10,081 nucleotides of DNA from Dehalococcoidia bacterium (GCA_011192055.1 DUES01000200.1:1-10081), one strand, 5' to 3'. Shown: positions 1 to 6,421, counted from the stretch's first letter. Translations and numbers: made by a program. Notes: a model not told the origin generated them from the letters alone.

Positions 1-347
1 ATGTAGCTAGCAAAGCCGTAATGCCTGTCCAGCAAGTTATCACCATCACAATCCCTGTTGCTCAGCCAGGCGTCATTCCATTTCATAATTAATTGCGTTT
101 CACATTCAGTGACCGGTGGATCAGGGCGGCTACTGTTGTCATATAATCCGCGGAATATGTGTGACTGATAGTTGTATCCCCATTGGTCATATCCTAACGT
201 AATCAAGTTTCCGGCGGAATCGACTAACACTCCATCCTGTATAGTGGTACAGTCACTATTACCCTTGCCCTTCCCCGCTATAGCCGGAACCGCCAGAAGG
301 CTAACTAACACCACTGCCACAACCACCCCCAATATTACTCTCTTCAT
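1..347 (-). CDS. Secreted protein of unknown function, C-terminally cut by the window edge
   Basis: The minus-strand frame is open from an ATG at 347 to the left edge (115 codons plus two bases), with no stop inside the window. Residues 1-24 are a clear Sec signal peptide: K2 R3, a hydrophobic core at about 4-20 rich in Val and Leu, and an Ala-Ile-Ala cleavage site before Gly25. The mature part starts Gly-Lys-Gly-Lys-Gly and is rich in Tyr, Trp, Asp and Asn. It contains WGYNYQ (56-61), LIMKWNDAWLSN (86-97) and an acidic loop DCDGDNLLD (99-107) resembling the calcium loops of dockerin or thrombospondin-3 type repeats. I recall similar secreted proteins in environmental bacteria and archaea but know of no assigned function. 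Two Cys (33 and 82) could form a disulfide outside the cytoplasm. An AGAGGA Shine-Dalgarno lies just upstream of the ATG, and a near-consensus promoter lies at 519-547. Coding on this strand is well supported; the biochemical role is unknown. Confidence 0.85.
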   Translation of the reverse strand, partial: MKRVILGVVVAVVLVSLLAVPAIAGKGKGNSDCTTIQDGVLVDSAGNLITLGYDQWGYNYQSHIFRGLYDNSSRPDPPVTECETQLIMKWNDAWLSNRDCDGDNLLDRHYGFASY

Positions 348-518
348 CTTCTTTTCCTCTATTTATCTTTGATTCACATGTCTTCAGTCGGGAGTGTGTT
401 GAGAGGCACCTTGTATTCAGGTATCACTCACCCTCAGTTAATAAGCATCACCTCCTGTGCTGCGGGCATCTGCTCCGGTATGTTTCCTAAGGATTACGTT
501 TTGTACACAAACGTACGC

Positions 519-547
519 ACTATAGCTTACTATTGCCCGCCTGTCAA
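519..547 (-). promoter_or_regulatory. Sigma-70-type promoter for the secreted-protein gene
   Basis: On the minus strand a perfect TTGACA (542-547) is followed after exactly 17 bp by TATAGT (519-524). Transcription would start near 512, giving a leader of about 165 nt before the ATG at 347. Within that leader, 400-436 can fold into a hairpin: an outer stem TGAGGG/CTCTCA (one G-U pair) and an inner stem ACCT/AGGT. I do not recognise a known riboswitch class in it. Confidence 0.75.
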
Positions 548-582
548 TAGTCCTGCAGGGCTTACCTTAATGTTGTTTTGAA

Positions 583-611
583 TTGACCTTACAGTCCACT
601 TCTGTTAAAGT
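583..611 (+). promoter_or_regulatory. Promoter of the nusB-acpP-HAD run
   Basis: TTGACC (583-588), a 17 bp spacer, then TAAAGT (606-611) preceded by an extended -10 TG (603-604). A start site near 618 leaves only about 5 nt before the upstream ATG at 623 but about 29 nt before the ATG at 647, which favours the downstream nusB start. It is divergent from the promoter at 519-547, with 35 bp between the two -35 boxes. The rest of 348-582 holds the leftward gene's leader and promoter; I see no further gene there. Confidence 0.6.
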
Positions 612-646
612 CAGTTGGTAGGATGTATGGATGGGGGGCTACCCAG

Positions 647-1057
647 ATGCCGGGAGCACGGCGCAGAGCGAGGACAGTTGCTTTTCAAGCCCTGTGCGAA
701 ATAATCTCTACCGGGCATGACCCGGAAATTGTCCTGGACCATATCCTGGCTGAAAGTGACCTCCCGGAGGTAAATAAGGATTTTGCGCGGGAACTTGTCA
801 ACGGGGTTGTCCGCAACCAGGAACAGATTGATGAGTATATCCGCCGTTTTGCCTCGGCCTGGCCGCTCTCGCAGATTGCGGTAGTTGACAGGAGCATCCT
901 GAGACTGGCAATATATGAGTTGTTAATTGAAAATGAGATTCCGGTTAAAGTAGCCATCAACGAGGCTATTGAACTTGCCAAGACGTTTGGCAGTGACAGT
1001 TCCTCAAGGTTCGTGAACGGGGTTCTGGGTGCGGTAAGTACTCTCGTTAACAGATGA
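647..1057 (+). CDS. nusB: Transcription antitermination factor NusB
   Basis: NusB is an all-helical RNA-binding protein that, with NusE (S10), binds boxA and supports antitermination of rRNA transcription in the cytoplasm. The 136-residue product has the usual NusB length and layout: a basic N-terminus ([13 protein letters not shown], residues 4-16), [13 protein letters not shown] (81-93) and the C-terminal signature [20 protein letters not shown] (102-121) followed by FVNGVLG. An in-frame ATG at 623 would add eight residues (MYGWGATQ) that are not typical of the family, and its only purine-rich sequence abuts the start codon. The ATG at 647 has a G-rich stretch upstream (632-637) and suits the predicted start of transcription. 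The gene heads a rightward run: acpP follows after 24 bp. Identification is firm; the exact start is less so. Confidence 0.93.
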   Translation: MPGARRRARTVAFQALCEIISTGHDPEIVLDHILAESDLPEVNKDFARELVNGVVRNQEQIDEYIRRFASAWPLSQIAVVDRSILRLAIYELLIENEIPVKVAINEAIELAKTFGSDSSSRFVNGVLGAVSTLVNR

Positions 1058-1081
1058 CTCATTTCCTGAAGGAGGGAAAAA

Positions 1082-1342
1082 GTGGCAACCATACTAGAGC
1101 GTGTACGGAAGATAGTCGCAGAACAGCTCGGCGTTGATGAGAGCGAGGTAGTATCTACGGCAGGTTTCGTCGATGACCTGGGCGCAGATTCTCTGGACCT
1201 CGTAGAGTTGGTAATGTCTCTTGAGGAAGAATTCAGCACCTCGAGCAACAAGGTTGAAATACCTGACGAAGACGCTGAGAAAATCCTCACCGTTCAGAAT
1301 GCTGTAGACTACGTTACAGACTTTGGCGTAAAAGACGAATAA
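1082..1342 (+). CDS. acpP: Acyl carrier protein
   Basis: This small acidic cytoplasmic protein carries growing acyl chains on a 4'-phosphopantetheine arm in type II fatty-acid synthesis. The phosphopantetheine site is the Ser of [13 protein letters not shown] (Ser37), in full agreement with the family. Helix II ([12 protein letters not shown]) and the later [10 protein letters not shown] and TVQNAVDYV segments also match. The product is 86 residues, against about 78 in Escherichia coli. The excess is a five-residue insertion after EEEF (STSSNKV where E. coli has DT) plus a slightly longer C-terminus. The start is GTG, with a strong AAGGAGGG Shine-Dalgarno at 1069-1076, five bases upstream. 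It lies between nusB (24 bp upstream) and an HAD hydrolase (12 bp downstream), probably on one transcript. No other fatty-acid synthesis gene is in view, so a dedicated role with another partner cannot be excluded, but a housekeeping ACP is most likely. Confidence 0.94.
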   Translation: MATILERVRKIVAEQLGVDESEVVSTAGFVDDLGADSLDLVELVMSLEEEFSTSSNKVEIPDEDAEKILTVQNAVDYVTDFGVKDE

Positions 1343-1354
1343 CCGGGGACCGTT

Positions 1355-2059
1355 GTGATACAAGCGGTATTTTTCGACTGGTTTGGAACCCTGGCTCACT
1401 ATTATCCTCCCCGCGAACATATACTAAGCCAAGTCCTTAATGGACTTGGCTTTAATGTGTCACCGGATGACTTACGCCCATCCCTGCTGCTATCGGACAG
1501 GGAATTCTATGAAGAAAATACTGCAACTTCAATACGGGATATTACGCATGAGGAACGGACGAACAGGTTCATCCGGCAGCAGCAAAGAATGCTTACCAGG
1601 GCCGGCGTGAAGGTTTCCGGGGATATGCCACAAATAATTTTCACCCGGTCACTTGAATTGTTCGCCGGAATGAAATTCATTCTCTTCGATGATGTACTTC
1701 CCACCATGAAGGAACTTAAAGAACGTAACCTTACTATCGGTCTGCTGACCAACCTGAACCGGGATATAGATTCCCTGTGCAGAGAAGTGGGTCTGCAACC
1801 ATATCTTGATTTTGCTCTTACTTCAGCCGTGGTGGGAGCAGAAAAGCCTCACCCTCCCATCTTCATGGCTGCCCTCGAGAAAGCCGCACTATCTCCTGAA
1901 GAAGCACTGCATGTCGGCGACCAGTACAGTGTCGATGTCGTCGGTGCCAGGGGTGTAGGTATCGGCCCGGTACTCCTCGACCGTGAAGATGTCTATCCCG
2001 AGGTAACGGACTGTCCCCGCATCAACACCATGACCGAGTTAACCGCTTACCTGGACTGA
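1355..2059 (+). CDS. HAD-superfamily hydrolase (subfamily IA-like)
   Basis: The product of 234 residues is a haloacid-dehalogenase-fold hydrolase. Motif I is FFDWFGTL (6-13) with nucleophile Asp8. Motif II is LLTNLNR (130-136) with Thr132. Motif III is Lys164 in GAEKPHP. Motif IV is HVGDQYSVD (186-194) with Asp189 and Asp194. An α-helical cap lies at about 15-110, as in subfamily I. The residue two after the nucleophile, an acid/base Asp in most HAD phosphatases, is Phe10 here. L-2-haloacid dehalogenases likewise carry an aromatic residue at that place, but so do other uncharacterised HAD proteins, so the substrate cannot be assigned. The start is GTG, with GGGGA five bases upstream; an ATG does not occur near the N-terminus in frame. 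It follows acpP by 12 bp, suggesting co-transcription. A perfect inverted repeat lies within codons 24-33. Confidence 0.87.
   Translation: MIQAVFFDWFGTLAHYYPPREHILSQVLNGLGFNVSPDDLRPSLLLSDREFYEENTATSIRDITHEERTNRFIRQQQRMLTRAGVKVSGDMPQIIFTRSLELFAGMKFILFDDVLPTMKELKERNLTIGLLTNLNRDIDSLCREVGLQPYLDFALTSAVVGAEKPHPPIFMAALEKAALSPEEALHVGDQYSVDVVGARGVGIGPVLLDREDVYPEVTDCPRINTMTELTAYLD
1426..1452. repeat. Perfect 11 bp inverted repeat inside the HAD gene
   Basis: AAGCCAAGTCC (1426-1436) and GGACTTGGCTT (1442-1452) are exact reverse complements around the loop TTAAT. The hairpin lies about 70 bases after the HAD start codon and is followed by only a short T run, so it is terminator-like in shape but not a canonical intrinsic terminator. 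It could slow translation or act in RNA processing; it may also be chance. Confidence 0.6.
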
Positions 2060-2170
2060 CCAGCTTTAACCACTTTTCTGAATCAGCCACCAATATTTCA
2101 ACCATACGGCAGTTGACACCGGCTGTCTTGCAGGATATGTACCTTCCCGGTAAAAACAGCCCTCAATTCG

Positions 2171-3481
2171 TCAGGCTATGGTGCCTTTTTCCTTAAATCC
2201 GGCGATGTCTTCCCAGCTGTAACCAATCTCCAGCAGTATTTCCTCGGTATGCTGGCTGAACTCGGGTGCCGGTAACCGGTATGTGGCCGGGGTTTCGCTC
2301 AGGTCAAGAGGACTGGCGATAACCCTTATCGGGCCATATGTCGGATGCTCAACAGGTATGAACATATCATTCGCTATTGCCTGGGGGTCATTGGCAACAT
2401 CTACGGTATCCTGCATAGGGGCAAACGGCAAGTTAACAAAGTCCGGTGTCCATTCTTCCAGAGTTTTGGTAAGAAAGGCGTCTCGCAGTATATGGTACAG
2501 CTCCGTGTTGTTTTCCGCCCTGGCTTCGGTGGTTGAAAATCTCGGGTCTTCCACGAGGTCAGGTCTCTCTATCACCCGGCAGTACTCTGCCCAGAACCGG
2601 TCCGGCTGCAGCGCATTGAAAATAATACGCTTGCCGTCCTTTGTATAGAACAGATTTGCCAGGGGATTGGGCGCATTTTCACGATACAAATCACCGAGTT
2701 GGGCCATTGATTCCTGTACCTGTGCAATAAGCCCGTCCCGACGTTTCATAAGGTCAGGGTCAAGTACCTCGGGTGGATTAAGCCGGTACTGCACGATGTC
2801 CTGTCCGGTCGCCAGTGCCGCCGAAACATCAAAGGTTAACTGGTAAATACCGGTAAGCAGGAGAGATATGTTTATCTCCTGTCCCAGTCCTGTTTTATCC
2901 CGGTGATAGAGGGCCATCATGACACCGAAAGCCAGACTCATACCGGCAACCACATCACCGAAAGCCGGACGCAGGGCTGGCCCTGACAAGCCCGGATTGG
3001 TTAAAGTACTGCTGACCCCTGATCTTCCCCAGTAAACGGTGGTATCATAAGCCGGGGTCTCGCGGTTAAATCCTTTTGTACCATGTCCGGTCAGCGAGCC
3101 GTATATTATCTTCGGATTAACAAGCTTAAGAGCTTCGTAGCTTATTTTGTGCTTCTCCTTTTCGGGTAAACGCAGGTTTGTCAGAAAGACATCGGCATTT
3201 TCAACAAGTTTATAAAGAATCTCCCGGCCTGATTCATGAGAAAGGTCCAGGGCAAGACTGCGTTTGTTACGGTTAAAGGCTTCCCAGTTGTAGTTGATTT
3301 CGGAGGGCACACCGGCACCGCCACCATGCCCCGCCTGTAGCACTCTCCATGAATCACCCCTGGTAGCGTGCTCTACGTGGATTACGTCGGCGCCGTAGTC
3401 ACCCAGGTGCCGGGCACCCATTGGAACGGCAGCTACCTGTGAAACATCCAGAACTTTAATACCTTCCAGTACAGCAGTCAT
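2171..3481 (-). CDS. Family III CoA-transferase (CaiB/BaiF type), third in the run
   Basis: Family III CoA-transferases move CoA between carboxylic acids through an aspartyl-CoA thioester, usually as interlocked dimers in the cytoplasm. The 436-residue product has the N-terminal GIKVLDVSQV segment (7-16), DYGADVIHVE (28-37), NRNKRSLALDL (70-80) and the region RPAFGDVVAGM (171-181), in which Asp176 aligns with the catalytic Asp169 of formyl-CoA transferase. HRDKTGLGQEINIS (193-206) follows as expected. It is the most divergent of the three paralogues. The usual NFSPRV-type motif is replaced by NLRLPEKEKHK (102-112), and there is a longer, charged segment at about 240-275. The ATG has AGAGG a few bases upstream. 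It lies 139 bp downstream of the preceding paralogue, with a palindrome and weak promoter in the gap, so it may be expressed separately. Substrate unknown. Confidence 0.93.
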   Translation of the reverse strand: MTAVLEGIKVLDVSQVAAVPMGARHLGDYGADVIHVEHATRGDSWRVLQAGHGGGAGVPSEINYNWEAFNRNKRSLALDLSHESGREILYKLVENADVFLTNLRLPEKEKHKISYEALKLVNPKIIYGSLTGHGTKGFNRETPAYDTTVYWGRSGVSSTLTNPGLSGPALRPAFGDVVAGMSLAFGVMMALYHRDKTGLGQEINISLLLTGIYQLTFDVSAALATGQDIVQYRLNPPEVLDPDLMKRRDGLIAQVQESMAQLGDLYRENAPNPLANLFYTKDGKRIIFNALQPDRFWAEYCRVIERPDLVEDPRFSTTEARAENNTELYHILRDAFLTKTLEEWTPDFVNLPFAPMQDTVDVANDPQAIANDMFIPVEHPTYGPIRVIASPLDLSETPATYRLPAPEFSQHTEEILLEIGYSWEDIAGFKEKGTIA

Positions 3482-3516
3482 CTCAAACCTCTCTTTCTTC
3501 GCTACTTCTTGTGTCT

Positions 3517-3548
3517 ATTATGCTAATACAACAACCCTGTATATACAG
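3517..3548 (-). promoter_or_regulatory. Weak promoter with a 12 bp palindrome before the third CoA-transferase
   Basis: CTGTATATACAG (3537-3548) is a perfect palindrome 56 bp upstream of the start codon. On the minus strand a -10-like CATAAT (3517-3522) follows; the 17 bp spacer puts a poor -35 (TATATA, 3540-3545) inside the palindrome. A regulator bound there would control this start; that is inference. The core GTATATAC recurs in the palindrome at 6161-6170. Confidence 0.4.
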
Positions 3549-3620
3549 TAGAGTTATCATTTCTTGCATCAGATGGTTACGGATTACCTGCAGGTTGCAG
3601 CAACGAGTATTATAGTATTA

Positions 3621-4907
3621 CTAGAACATACCGCCCTGCTGTTCCTCCAGGGCATCTGTCCCGATAATACCCAGTTCCTCCAGCTCAGCTATCTCTTCCT
3701 CAGGTATCCCCAGCATCTCTCCCAGGACATAGTGATTATGTTCACCAAGGCAGGGTGCCGGCATACGGATACTTCCCGGTGTCTTTGAAAACTGAGCGTA
3801 CATGCCGACATAGTAATGCGTGCCCGCTTCGGGATGAGTAACCTCTTCATAGAAGCCACGCTCATTCAGGTGCGGTTCTTTAGTCAGTTCCCCTGCATCC
3901 AGGACCGGCCCTGCCGGAACGTCAGCTTTCTGCAATACATCCAGTACCGCGTAATGGTCATACCGGACAGTCCAGCTTTCTATCAGCCTGTCCAGTTCAT
4001 CCTGGTGGCTGTATCTGCCCGGCAGGTCTCTGAAACGGGCATCCTCCGCCCAGGACGGCTGTCCTAATACCTGGCAGAACCGTTGCCATGCCGAGTCTGA
4101 TGGAATAGATATGACAACCCACCTGTCTTCACCTTTACAGCGATAACAACCATGCGGCGCCATTGACGGATGCCGGTTGCCCATCCGCTCATGAATCCGC
4201 CCGTTCATTGTATAGTCCATAATCGAATCAGCATTAAAAGAAATAACACCCTCAACCTGTGAGATTTCGATATGCATCCCCTCGCCGGTCTTACGGCGCT
4301 GCCTGAGTCCCGCCAGTACAGCAAAGGCGGCGTTCATACCCGACAGGGGGTCTCCGTAGGACAGGCCGCTCTGCAACATTGGTTCCTCACCAAGATAACC
4401 GGTAAGGAACGCCATTCCGCTCATGCAGTCTATCGTCTGACCGAAGGCAATATGGTCCTTGTCCGGGCCACTCCTGCCCAGCGCCGGTAACGACATGAGG
4501 ATGATGGCAGGATTGATTTCTCTGAGGACAGGATAGTCAATGCCAAGGCTGTTCATTACCCTGGGACTGTAGTTCTCAAGGACAATATCACTTATCTTGA
4601 CCAGTTTTTTAAATATTTCCTTACCCTGTCCGGTCTGCAAATCAAGCGTTATCCCCAGTTTGTTCCGGTTTTGCAGGTTGAATCCGGCGGAGTGATTATA
4701 CGGTTTTTCAACCGATGCCATATCCGGCATCCGCTCGATTAGTATCGGCGTAACCCTGGCAGGCCCCCGCCACGGGTCAATGTGTCCCAGTGATTCTACC
4801 TTGATGACCTCTGCGCCCATATCGGCCAGGAGCCTGCTGCCCATAGGGCCGGCAAACCACATGGATAAATCTATTACGCGTAATCCTTCCAATGGTAAGC
4901 TCGGCAT
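3621..4907 (-). CDS. Family III CoA-transferase (CaiB/BaiF type), second in the run
   Basis: The 428-residue product carries the family landmarks in order: GLRVIDLSMWFAGPMGSRLL (8-27), DMGAEVIKVE (29-38), NRNKLGITLDL (80-90), IVLENYSPRVMNSLG (108-122), SYGDPLSGMNAAFAVLAGL (183-201) and RRKTGEGMHIEIS (204-216). Asp186 in the SYGD segment is the expected nucleophile, so this copy should be able to form the aspartyl-CoA intermediate. The C-terminal part (about 225-330) is the small domain that closes the ring in this fold, with the usual late RMPAPCLGEHN segment. The ATG has AAGGA and GGAG upstream. The gene starts 32 bp after the stop of the first paralogue, so the two are almost certainly co-transcribed and might form a heteromer. 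No neighbour reveals the acid used; assignments such as carnitine, oxalate or bile-acid CoA transfer cannot be made from sequence alone. Confidence 0.94.
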   Translation of the reverse strand: MPSLPLEGLRVIDLSMWFAGPMGSRLLADMGAEVIKVESLGHIDPWRGPARVTPILIERMPDMASVEKPYNHSAGFNLQNRNKLGITLDLQTGQGKEIFKKLVKISDIVLENYSPRVMNSLGIDYPVLREINPAIILMSLPALGRSGPDKDHIAFGQTIDCMSGMAFLTGYLGEEPMLQSGLSYGDPLSGMNAAFAVLAGLRQRRKTGEGMHIEISQVEGVISFNADSIMDYTMNGRIHERMGNRHPSMAPHGCYRCKGEDRWVVISIPSDSAWQRFCQVLGQPSWAEDARFRDLPGRYSHQDELDRLIESWTVRYDHYAVLDVLQKADVPAGPVLDAGELTKEPHLNERGFYEEVTHPEAGTHYYVGMYAQFSKTPGSIRMPAPCLGEHNHYVLGEMLGIPEEEIAELEELGIIGTDALEEQQGGMF

Positions 4908-4939
4908 ACACTCCGTCCTTCCACCAGTTGCAGGGCGGT

Positions 4940-6136
4940 TCAGATAACGTCCAGTTCCCGCAACTTCACCAGGTCTTCTTTACTGTAGCCGAGTTGACCG
5001 CAGTAGACCTCTTCGTTATGCTCACCCAGCAGCGGTGCCCGCTTCAGCTCGTAGGGTAGCTCCCCTATCTTGAACTGGGCTCCCGGATAGCGGATTTTTC
5101 CTGTGGCCGGATGCTCAACATCTACGAAATAGCCCCTTTCGTTGAGGTGCCTGGAATTGAGCAACCGGTCTGTCCCGGCCGGGATACCGAAAGGAATCCT
5201 TCGCCGCTGCGCCTCTTTCAGTAACTCCTCCTGGTCGTGGTCGAGTAACCATGGTATCAGCATAGCATTGAGCTCGTCCAGATTTTCGGTGCGATGAATC
5301 CTTGTAAGAAACCTTTCATCCTCGGCCAGTTCCGGCTGCCCCATCCATTCACAAAGTGATTTCCACTGGCTGTTGGTAACGGCAATTGCCCCGATATAAC
5401 CATCCCGGCACGGCAGTATCGAACCGGGTGGCGGCAGTACTACGTTGCCGATTCTGGTGGTAATCCTTTCGTAGTAGTGATATATCTGGGTGATATTCAT
5501 CTGGATGTAGACTACGGCATCCATCAGGGATATATCCACGTGCTGCCCGACTCCGTTCAACTCTTTACCGTGGAAGGCTGTCATTGTCCCGAGTCCCCCA
5601 AAAAGCCCGCTGACAAACTGGGACTGGTTCCCACCGGGTTTTAGCGGTTCGCGGTCCGGATGACCTATTATGCTCATCCAGCCGCCCATCGCATCGGCAA
5701 CAATCTCCGTCGCCTTGTAGTCACGGTAAGGGCCGGTCTGCCCGAAGTTGGAGATAGAGGTCATCACCAGCCCGGGATTTATGTCAATCAGACTTTCATA
5801 GTCCAGGCCCAGGGACGGCATCACTCTCGGGCTGAAGTTTTCCACCAGGATATCAACACCTGCTGCCAGTTCACGGAATATCCTGATACCGGTCTCTGAT
5901 TTCAGATTCAGGGTGATACTGCGTTTATTGGTATTCAGGTAGAGGAAAAGACCACTTTTATCCGGATGAGGGTCGTCCCCGTAAAAGGGTCCTATCCTCC
6001 GGGCACCATCACCGATACCGGGTCTTTCAACTTTTATAACATCGGCGCCATAGTCAGCGAGTAGCTTGGTACAATAAGGTCCGGCAATGTAATGAGTGAC
6101 GTCCAGTACCCTGACGCCTGACAGAGCCTGTTTCAA
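4940..6136 (-). CDS. Family III CoA-transferase homologue lacking the catalytic Asp, first in the run
   Basis: The 398-residue product is clearly of the CaiB/BaiF family: GVRVLDVTHYIAGPYCTKLL (7-26), DYGADVIKVERPG (28-40), NTNKRSITLNL (68-78), ILVENFSPRVMPSLGLDYE (96-114), GVGQHVDISLMDAV (195-208) and a late LLGEHNEEV. At the position where its two neighbours have GD followed by the xxxG helix start, it reads GGNQSQFVSGL (168-178), so Gln173 stands where the nucleophilic Asp is expected. Either this is a non-catalytic subunit pairing with a neighbour, or it uses another residue, or it belongs to a sub-group with different chemistry. The start is TTG at 6136, with AAGAAGGT ending about seven bases upstream; no ATG lies closer to the conserved N-terminus. 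A promoter at 6223-6251 sits upstream, so this gene leads the run. Confidence 0.92.
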   Translation of the reverse strand: MKQALSGVRVLDVTHYIAGPYCTKLLADYGADVIKVERPGIGDGARRIGPFYGDDPHPDKSGLFLYLNTNKRSITLNLKSETGIRIFRELAAGVDILVENFSPRVMPSLGLDYESLIDINPGLVMTSISNFGQTGPYRDYKATEIVADAMGGWMSIIGHPDREPLKPGGNQSQFVSGLFGGLGTMTAFHGKELNGVGQHVDISLMDAVVYIQMNITQIYHYYERITTRIGNVVLPPPGSILPCRDGYIGAIAVTNSQWKSLCEWMGQPELAEDERFLTRIHRTENLDELNAMLIPWLLDHDQEELLKEAQRRRIPFGIPAGTDRLLNSRHLNERGYFVDVEHPATGKIRYPGAQFKIGELPYELKRAPLLGEHNEEVYCGQLGYSKEDLVKLRELDVI

Positions 6137-6160
6137 AGTTGTTACCTTCTTTGCTCACCA

Positions 6161-6198
6161 GGTATATACCAAAGACTGCCCCGGTCTGTGACAGTCTT
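6161..6198 (-). promoter_or_regulatory. Palindrome and hairpin in the leader of the CoA-transferase run
   Basis: GGTATATACC (6161-6170) is a perfect 10 bp palindrome 25 bp before the TTG start, and shares the core GTATATAC with 3537-3548. Directly upstream, AAGACTG (6172-6178) and CAGTCTT (6192-6198) can form a 7 bp stem with a 13 nt loop. Both lie in the predicted 5' leader, placed for operator or RNA-level control. Function is inferred. Confidence 0.4.
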
Positions 6199-6222
6199 CT
6201 CCCGGATGGAATTTTACTCACG

Positions 6223-6251
6223 AGTATACCATTCATCAGTAGTTAAATCAA
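6223..6251 (-). promoter_or_regulatory. Promoter of the CoA-transferase run
   Basis: On the minus strand TTGATT (6246-6251), a 17 bp spacer and TATACT (6223-6228) make a good sigma-70-type promoter. Transcription from about 6216 leaves a leader of roughly 80 nt before the TTG start at 6136. The stretch 6252-6355 upstream contains no feature I can support. Confidence 0.55.
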
Positions 6252-6355
6252 ATGAGCCTTACTGTATTAACAGAAGTGAACAGCAGTCAACGGAACCCGC
6301 AGGCGAAGACACTGGCGCAGCCCCGCAAACAGTGGATTCTCTGTGTGAAACATCA

Positions 6356-6396
6356 CCTGTCACTGCGAGAAGCCGCAGGCGGCGAAGCAATCCCAT
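6356..6396. repeat. REP-like dispersed element (TGCGAG...GCAATC type)
   Basis: The segment reads CCTGTCACTGCGAG, then a GCCGC-AG-GCGGC self-complementary core (6372-6383), then GAAGCAATCCC. I recall a widespread intergenic repeat family, common in Dehalococcoidia and several other phyla, with the frame GTCATTGCGAG...GCGAAGCAATC. The ends are near inverted repeats (ACTGC/GCAAT). This is the only copy seen in the window; assignment rests on memory of the family. It marks a non-coding spacer, so open frames drawn across it are unlikely to be genes. Confidence 0.6.
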
Positions 6397-6421
6397 AGGG
6401 ATTATGTTAACCCCATAGGGA
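6392..6421. repeat. Two copies of CCCATAGGGA, 20 bp apart
   Basis: CCCATAGGGA occurs at 6392-6401 and 6412-6421, a centre spacing of 20 bp (about two helical turns). Each copy is a near palindrome (CCC-ATA-GGG). The second ends 20 bp before the -35 of the tRNA promoter. The first overlaps the end of the REP-like element, so this may be part of that repeat rather than an operator. Confidence 0.5.

Noticed and set aside
369..581. 70-codon plus-strand open frame before nusB
   Set aside because: It overlaps the divergent promoter and leader of the secreted-protein gene, has no ribosome site and no recognisable protein features.
685..1290. 201-codon minus-strand open frame
   Set aside because: It lies antisense to nusB and acpP, both unmistakable; its Ser/Thr/Arg-rich translation is a typical shadow.
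2111..2162. Terminator or promoter in the convergent gap after the HAD gene
   Set aside because: Short arms (ACCGG/CCGGT and GGCTGT/ACAGCC) compete with each other and lack a T run. The perfect TTGACA at 2113-2118 has no good -10 and no plus-strand gene to drive.
3537..3548. LexA/SOS box reading of CTGTATATACAG
   Set aside because: The proteobacterial SOS box needs CTGT and ACAG separated by eight bases; here only four separate them, and no SOS gene is nearby.
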